This document shows, piece by piece, positions 6,077 to 8,324 of a stretch of DNA of 8,324 nt (the stretch's first letter is position 1; every line of letters begins with the position of its first letter). Both the position numbers and the translations under genes were made by a program. The notes beneath the pieces were generated by a model. That model did not search any database. It was not told the origin of the DNA and saw nothing but the letters and a program-made list of their open reading frames with translations. This DNA comes from Pseudomonadota bacterium (GTDB taxonomy: Bacteria; Desulfobacterota; Desulfobacteria; Desulfobacterales; RPRI01): NCBI GenBank assembly GCA_018830925.1, contig JAHJRK010000404.1, positions 1 through 8,324 of the forward strand, in the 5' to 3' direction.

Positions 6077-7288
6077 ATGCCTGTTTATATATGGACGGGG
6101 AAGAACAAGAAAGGCAAGATCCAGAAAGGAGAGATGGATGTCTTCAATGAGGAGGCTGTAAGGGCCAGGCTTGGTAATCAGAAGATACAGCCTATAAAAA
6201 TTAAGTTGAAACCGAAGGATCTTTTCGAAAATATCGCTTTTCTCCAGCCCAACGTCAGACAATCGGATATCATCCTTTTTTGTAGACAGTTTTCCACCAT
6301 GATAGACGCGGGCCTGCCGATTATACAGTGCCTCGATATTCTCCAGTCCCAGCAGGATAACAAAACCTTCAAAGTAATGTTAAAAAAGATAAAGGAGATG
6401 GTTGAAAGCGGTTCAACTCTGGCTGAAGCCTTGAAAAAATATCCAGAGCAGTATGATGATCTTTTCGTGAATATGATTGCCGCGGGTGAAGCGGGCGGTA
6501 TTCTGGATACGATTTTGCAGCGTCTTTCAGCATACATGGAGAAAGCGGCAAAACTCAAGGCGCAGGTCAAAGGCGCAATGGTTTATCCTATCGTCACCCT
6601 GATTATAGCAGCTATGGTACTTATAGTAATTCTTGTTTTTGTCATTCCGGTGTTTCAGGAGATGTTTAAGGATTTTGGAGGAGAGCTTCCTATTCCAACC
6701 CAGATAGTCGTTAATATGAGCGAGTTTGTTAAGAGCAAGATTCTTTATCTTATAGGTGCGATAATTCTCTTTGCAATTGCCTATAAAAGGTTTTCCAAAA
6801 CGGAAAGAGGGCGTATAATACTTGACGATCTTTTCCTCAGGTTGCCTGTCTTCGGAGCTCTTTTGCGTAAAGTCGCGGTGGCCAAGTTCACGCGGACGAT
6901 GGGGACCATGCTTTCAAGCGGGGTCGCGATACTGGAGGCGCTTGATATAGTTGCAAAGACAGCCGGCAACAAGACGATCGAAAAAGCAGTGTACGATGTT
7001 CGTTCCGGTATTTCGGAGGGTCGAACAATGGCAGATCCTCTTCTGGAAAGCGGTGTTTTCCCTTCTATGGTATGTCAGATGATATCTGTCGGCGAATCAA
7101 CCGGCGCACTCGATGCGATGCTAGAAAAGATAGCTGATTTCTACGATGAAGAGGTTGACCAGGCGGTTGAAAATCTTACCGCATTGATAGAACCTTTCAT
7201 GCTGGTCTTCCTTGGTGTTACTATCGGAGGTCTTGTCATAGCCATGTATCTGCCGATATTCAAGATGGCCGGAGCTGTTGGCGGGTAA
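6077..7288 (+). CDS. pilC: Type IV pilus / type II secretion inner-membrane platform protein (PilC/GspF family)
   Basis: This polytopic inner-membrane protein forms the platform that couples the cytoplasmic assembly ATPase to pilin polymerisation in type IV pili or type II secretion. The 403-residue length is typical. The N-terminus (MPVYIWTGKNKKGKIQKGEM) is the usual start of the family. Two T2SF domains lie at about 67-190 and 270-392, each with the repeated core seen here as FCRQFSTMIDAGLPIIQCLD and FTRTMGTMLSSGVAILEALD, later AAGEAGG and VGESTGA. Membrane segments are at about 168-193, 220-237 and 373-395. A strong ribosome binding site, AAGGAGG (6064-6070), lies six nt before ATG. The MPVYIWTG start and KxG repeats look more like PilC than GspF, but the two cannot be separated firmly. 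The usual partners pilB and pilT are not adjacent. pyrD starts 9 nt downstream. Confidence 0.95.
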   Translation: MPVYIWTGKNKKGKIQKGEMDVFNEEAVRARLGNQKIQPIKIKLKPKDLFENIAFLQPNVRQSDIILFCRQFSTMIDAGLPIIQCLDILQSQQDNKTFKVMLKKIKEMVESGSTLAEALKKYPEQYDDLFVNMIAAGEAGGILDTILQRLSAYMEKAAKLKAQVKGAMVYPIVTLIIAAMVLIVILVFVIPVFQEMFKDFGGELPIPTQIVVNMSEFVKSKILYLIGAIILFAIAYKRFSKTERGRIILDDLFLRLPVFGALLRKVAVAKFTRTMGTMLSSGVAILEALDIVAKTAGNKTIEKAVYDVRSGISEGRTMADPLLESGVFPSMVCQMISVGESTGALDAMLEKIADFYDEEVDQAVENLTALIEPFMLVFLGVTIGGLVIAMYLPIFKMAGAVGG

Positions 7289-7297
7289 TGGTATTGT

Positions 7298-8224
7298 ATG
7301 GGTAAAAAACCAGATCTGAGAGTAAATATTGGGGGGCTTTCACTCAAAAACCCTGTTATGACCGCTTCAGGGACATTCGGTTACGGGGAGGAGTTCAAGC
7401 CTTTTATCGATTTGAACAGGCTTGGGGCAATAATAGTAAAAGGCCTGTCCCTTGAACCTTCAAAAGGAAACAAACCTCCCCGCATAGCCGAGACCCCATG
7501 CGGTATGTTGAATGCCATCGGTCTTGAAAACATAGGAATCGAGGCTTTTATTGAGAAAAAGCTGCCTTTCCTGAAAACTCTTTCCACGCCGACCATTGTA
7601 AATATATACGGCAAAAGCATAGATGAATACTCCGGACTGGCGGAACGGATAGAGGAGATCGATGGAATATCCGGAATAGAGGTTAATATATCCTGCCCGA
7701 ATGTAAAAAAAGGCGGCATTGCCTTCGGGGTTAACCCGAAATCCGCCTTTAAAGTAACAAAAGCGGTGCGGGAAAAAACATCCAAAACTCTTATCGTCAA
7801 GCTTTCCCCGAATGTCACCGACATTTCGGAAATAGCCGTGAGCGCCGTTGATGCGGGAGCGGATTCCCTGTCTCTGATAAATACTATAACGGGTATGTCT
7901 ATAGATATAAATACAAGGCGCTCCAGACTTGCCAATATTACAGGAGGACTTTCAGGTCCTGCAATCAGGCCGATAGCCTTGCGGATGGTGTGGCAGACGG
8001 CGCAGAAAGTGAAAGTGCCGGTGATAGGCATTGGAGGAATCGTCTCTGCTGAAGACGCAATTGAATTTTTTATTGCCGGCGCGACGGCCGTTCAAATAGG
8101 TACGGCCAATTTTGTGAACCCTAAGGCAACTGTTGAAATAATAGAAGGGATAGAAAAATATCTGGCGGATAGAAACATTTCATCTCTTTCAGAAATTACA
8201 GGCACACTTGATACGAAGATTTGA
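7298..8224 (+). CDS. pyrD: Dihydroorotate dehydrogenase, class 1 (1B-type catalytic subunit)
   Basis: PyrD oxidises dihydroorotate to orotate, the fourth step of de novo UMP synthesis, using FMN in the cytoplasm. The 308-residue barrel is of normal class 1 length. NPVMTASGTFGYG (18-30) and VKGL (47-50, with K48) line the FMN site. NISCPNVKKGG (130-140) carries the catalytic-base cysteine C133, typical of class 1; class 2 membrane enzymes use serine. IGIGGI (243-248) and AVQIGTA (264-270) bind the FMN phosphate. The sequence resembles class 1B, which passes electrons to NAD through the iron-sulfur/FAD subunit PyrK. No pyrK gene is next to it here. ATG at 7298 follows the pilC stop by 9 nt with no clear Shine-Dalgarno sequence, so translation is probably coupled to pilC. 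The next gene starts 29 nt downstream. Confidence 0.96.
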   Translation: MGKKPDLRVNIGGLSLKNPVMTASGTFGYGEEFKPFIDLNRLGAIIVKGLSLEPSKGNKPPRIAETPCGMLNAIGLENIGIEAFIEKKLPFLKTLSTPTIVNIYGKSIDEYSGLAERIEEIDGISGIEVNISCPNVKKGGIAFGVNPKSAFKVTKAVREKTSKTLIVKLSPNVTDISEIAVSAVDAGADSLSLINTITGMSIDINTRRSRLANITGGLSGPAIRPIALRMVWQTAQKVKVPVIGIGGIVSAEDAIEFFIAGATAVQIGTANFVNPKATVEIIEGIEKYLADRNISSLSEITGTLDTKI

Positions 8225-8253
8225 ATATTAACTATGAAGAAGGAGGTTTTTTA

Positions 8254-8324
8254 ATGAAAAGATTTTCATTTTTGCTGGTTGCGTTTGTTTTTCTTGCCGG
8301 AGGCTTTGCATTCGCGGATGAACT
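8254..8324 (+). CDS. Secreted protein of unknown function, N-terminal signal peptide only (partial)
   Basis: The first 23 codons of a gene run off the right edge. A textbook ribosome binding site, AAGGAGG (8240-8246), lies 7 nt before ATG. The peptide starts MKRFSFLLVAFVFLAGG and continues FAFADEL. This is a Sec signal peptide with a basic start (KR), a hydrophobic core and a likely signal peptidase I site after AFA (AFA|DE). There is no lipobox cysteine in the visible part, so it is probably periplasmic, secreted or outer-membrane. The mature protein cannot be seen and no family can be named. It lies 29 nt after pyrD and may be co-transcribed with it. Confidence 0.7.
   Translation, partial: MKRFSFLLVAFVFLAGGFAFADE

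Noticed and set aside
7288..7305. ATG overlapping the pilC stop (TAATG) as the pyrD start
   Set aside because: It is out of frame with pyrD and stops after five codons; ATG 7298 gives the expected N-terminus.
7381..8031. Minus-strand open frame of 216 codons
   Set aside because: It is antisense to pyrD, which has all its signature motifs; the long frame reflects codon bias on the other strand.
8234..8254. Short frame starting ATG at 8234 between pyrD and the signal-peptide gene
   Set aside because: It would encode only six codons and consists of the ribosome binding site of the next gene.

Overview
The window looks like chromosomal housekeeping DNA from a moderate-GC, Gram-negative-type anaerobe. 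A deltaproteobacterial (Desulfobacterota-like) source fits best. The support is the DHH-CBS-nucleotidyltransferase / M50 protease / trpS / scpA gene order, the cysteine-rich TrpRS, the PilC-type inner-membrane protein, a class 1B-type PyrD, and interspersed repeats (TTGAACCC tandem units, a GGCGGACTTT palindrome, TTTCCGGATGGAAAC motifs). The lineage call is inference from family knowledge and was not tested by search.

Left half (1-4632), all on the minus strand. In transcription order it holds a large tRNA nucleotidyltransferase fused behind DHH/DHHA1 and paired CBS domains, a small site-2-type metalloprotease overlapping it by 17 nt, tryptophanyl-tRNA synthetase, and the N-terminal part of the condensin kleisin ScpA, which runs off the left edge. 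Spacing suggests one operon joining tRNA 3'-end maturation, tRNA charging, membrane proteolysis and chromosome segregation.

Centre (4633-5058). This divergent intergenic region of about 425 bp has no convincing gene. It carries a perfect 22-bp palindrome, a mosaic of nested and interleaved inverted repeats that looks like a small non-autonomous element (MITE-like), and a plausible sigma-70-type promoter on each strand.

Right half (5059-8324), all on the plus strand. It holds a radical SAM protein of the GPVPSRRLG type with a C-terminal winged-helix-like tail, a pilC/gspF-family inner-membrane platform protein, pyrD (dihydroorotate dehydrogenase), and the first 23 codons of a secreted protein. 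pilC to pyrD (9 nt) and pyrD to the secreted protein (29 nt) are close enough for co-transcription. Neither pilB/pilT nor pyrK is next to its usual partner here.

I did not find a clear new multi-gene system. The most unusual material is the repeat structure in the divergent intergenic region and in the trpS-scpA spacer, followed by the fused DHH-CBS-nucleotidyltransferase and the probable iron-sulfur site in TrpRS.
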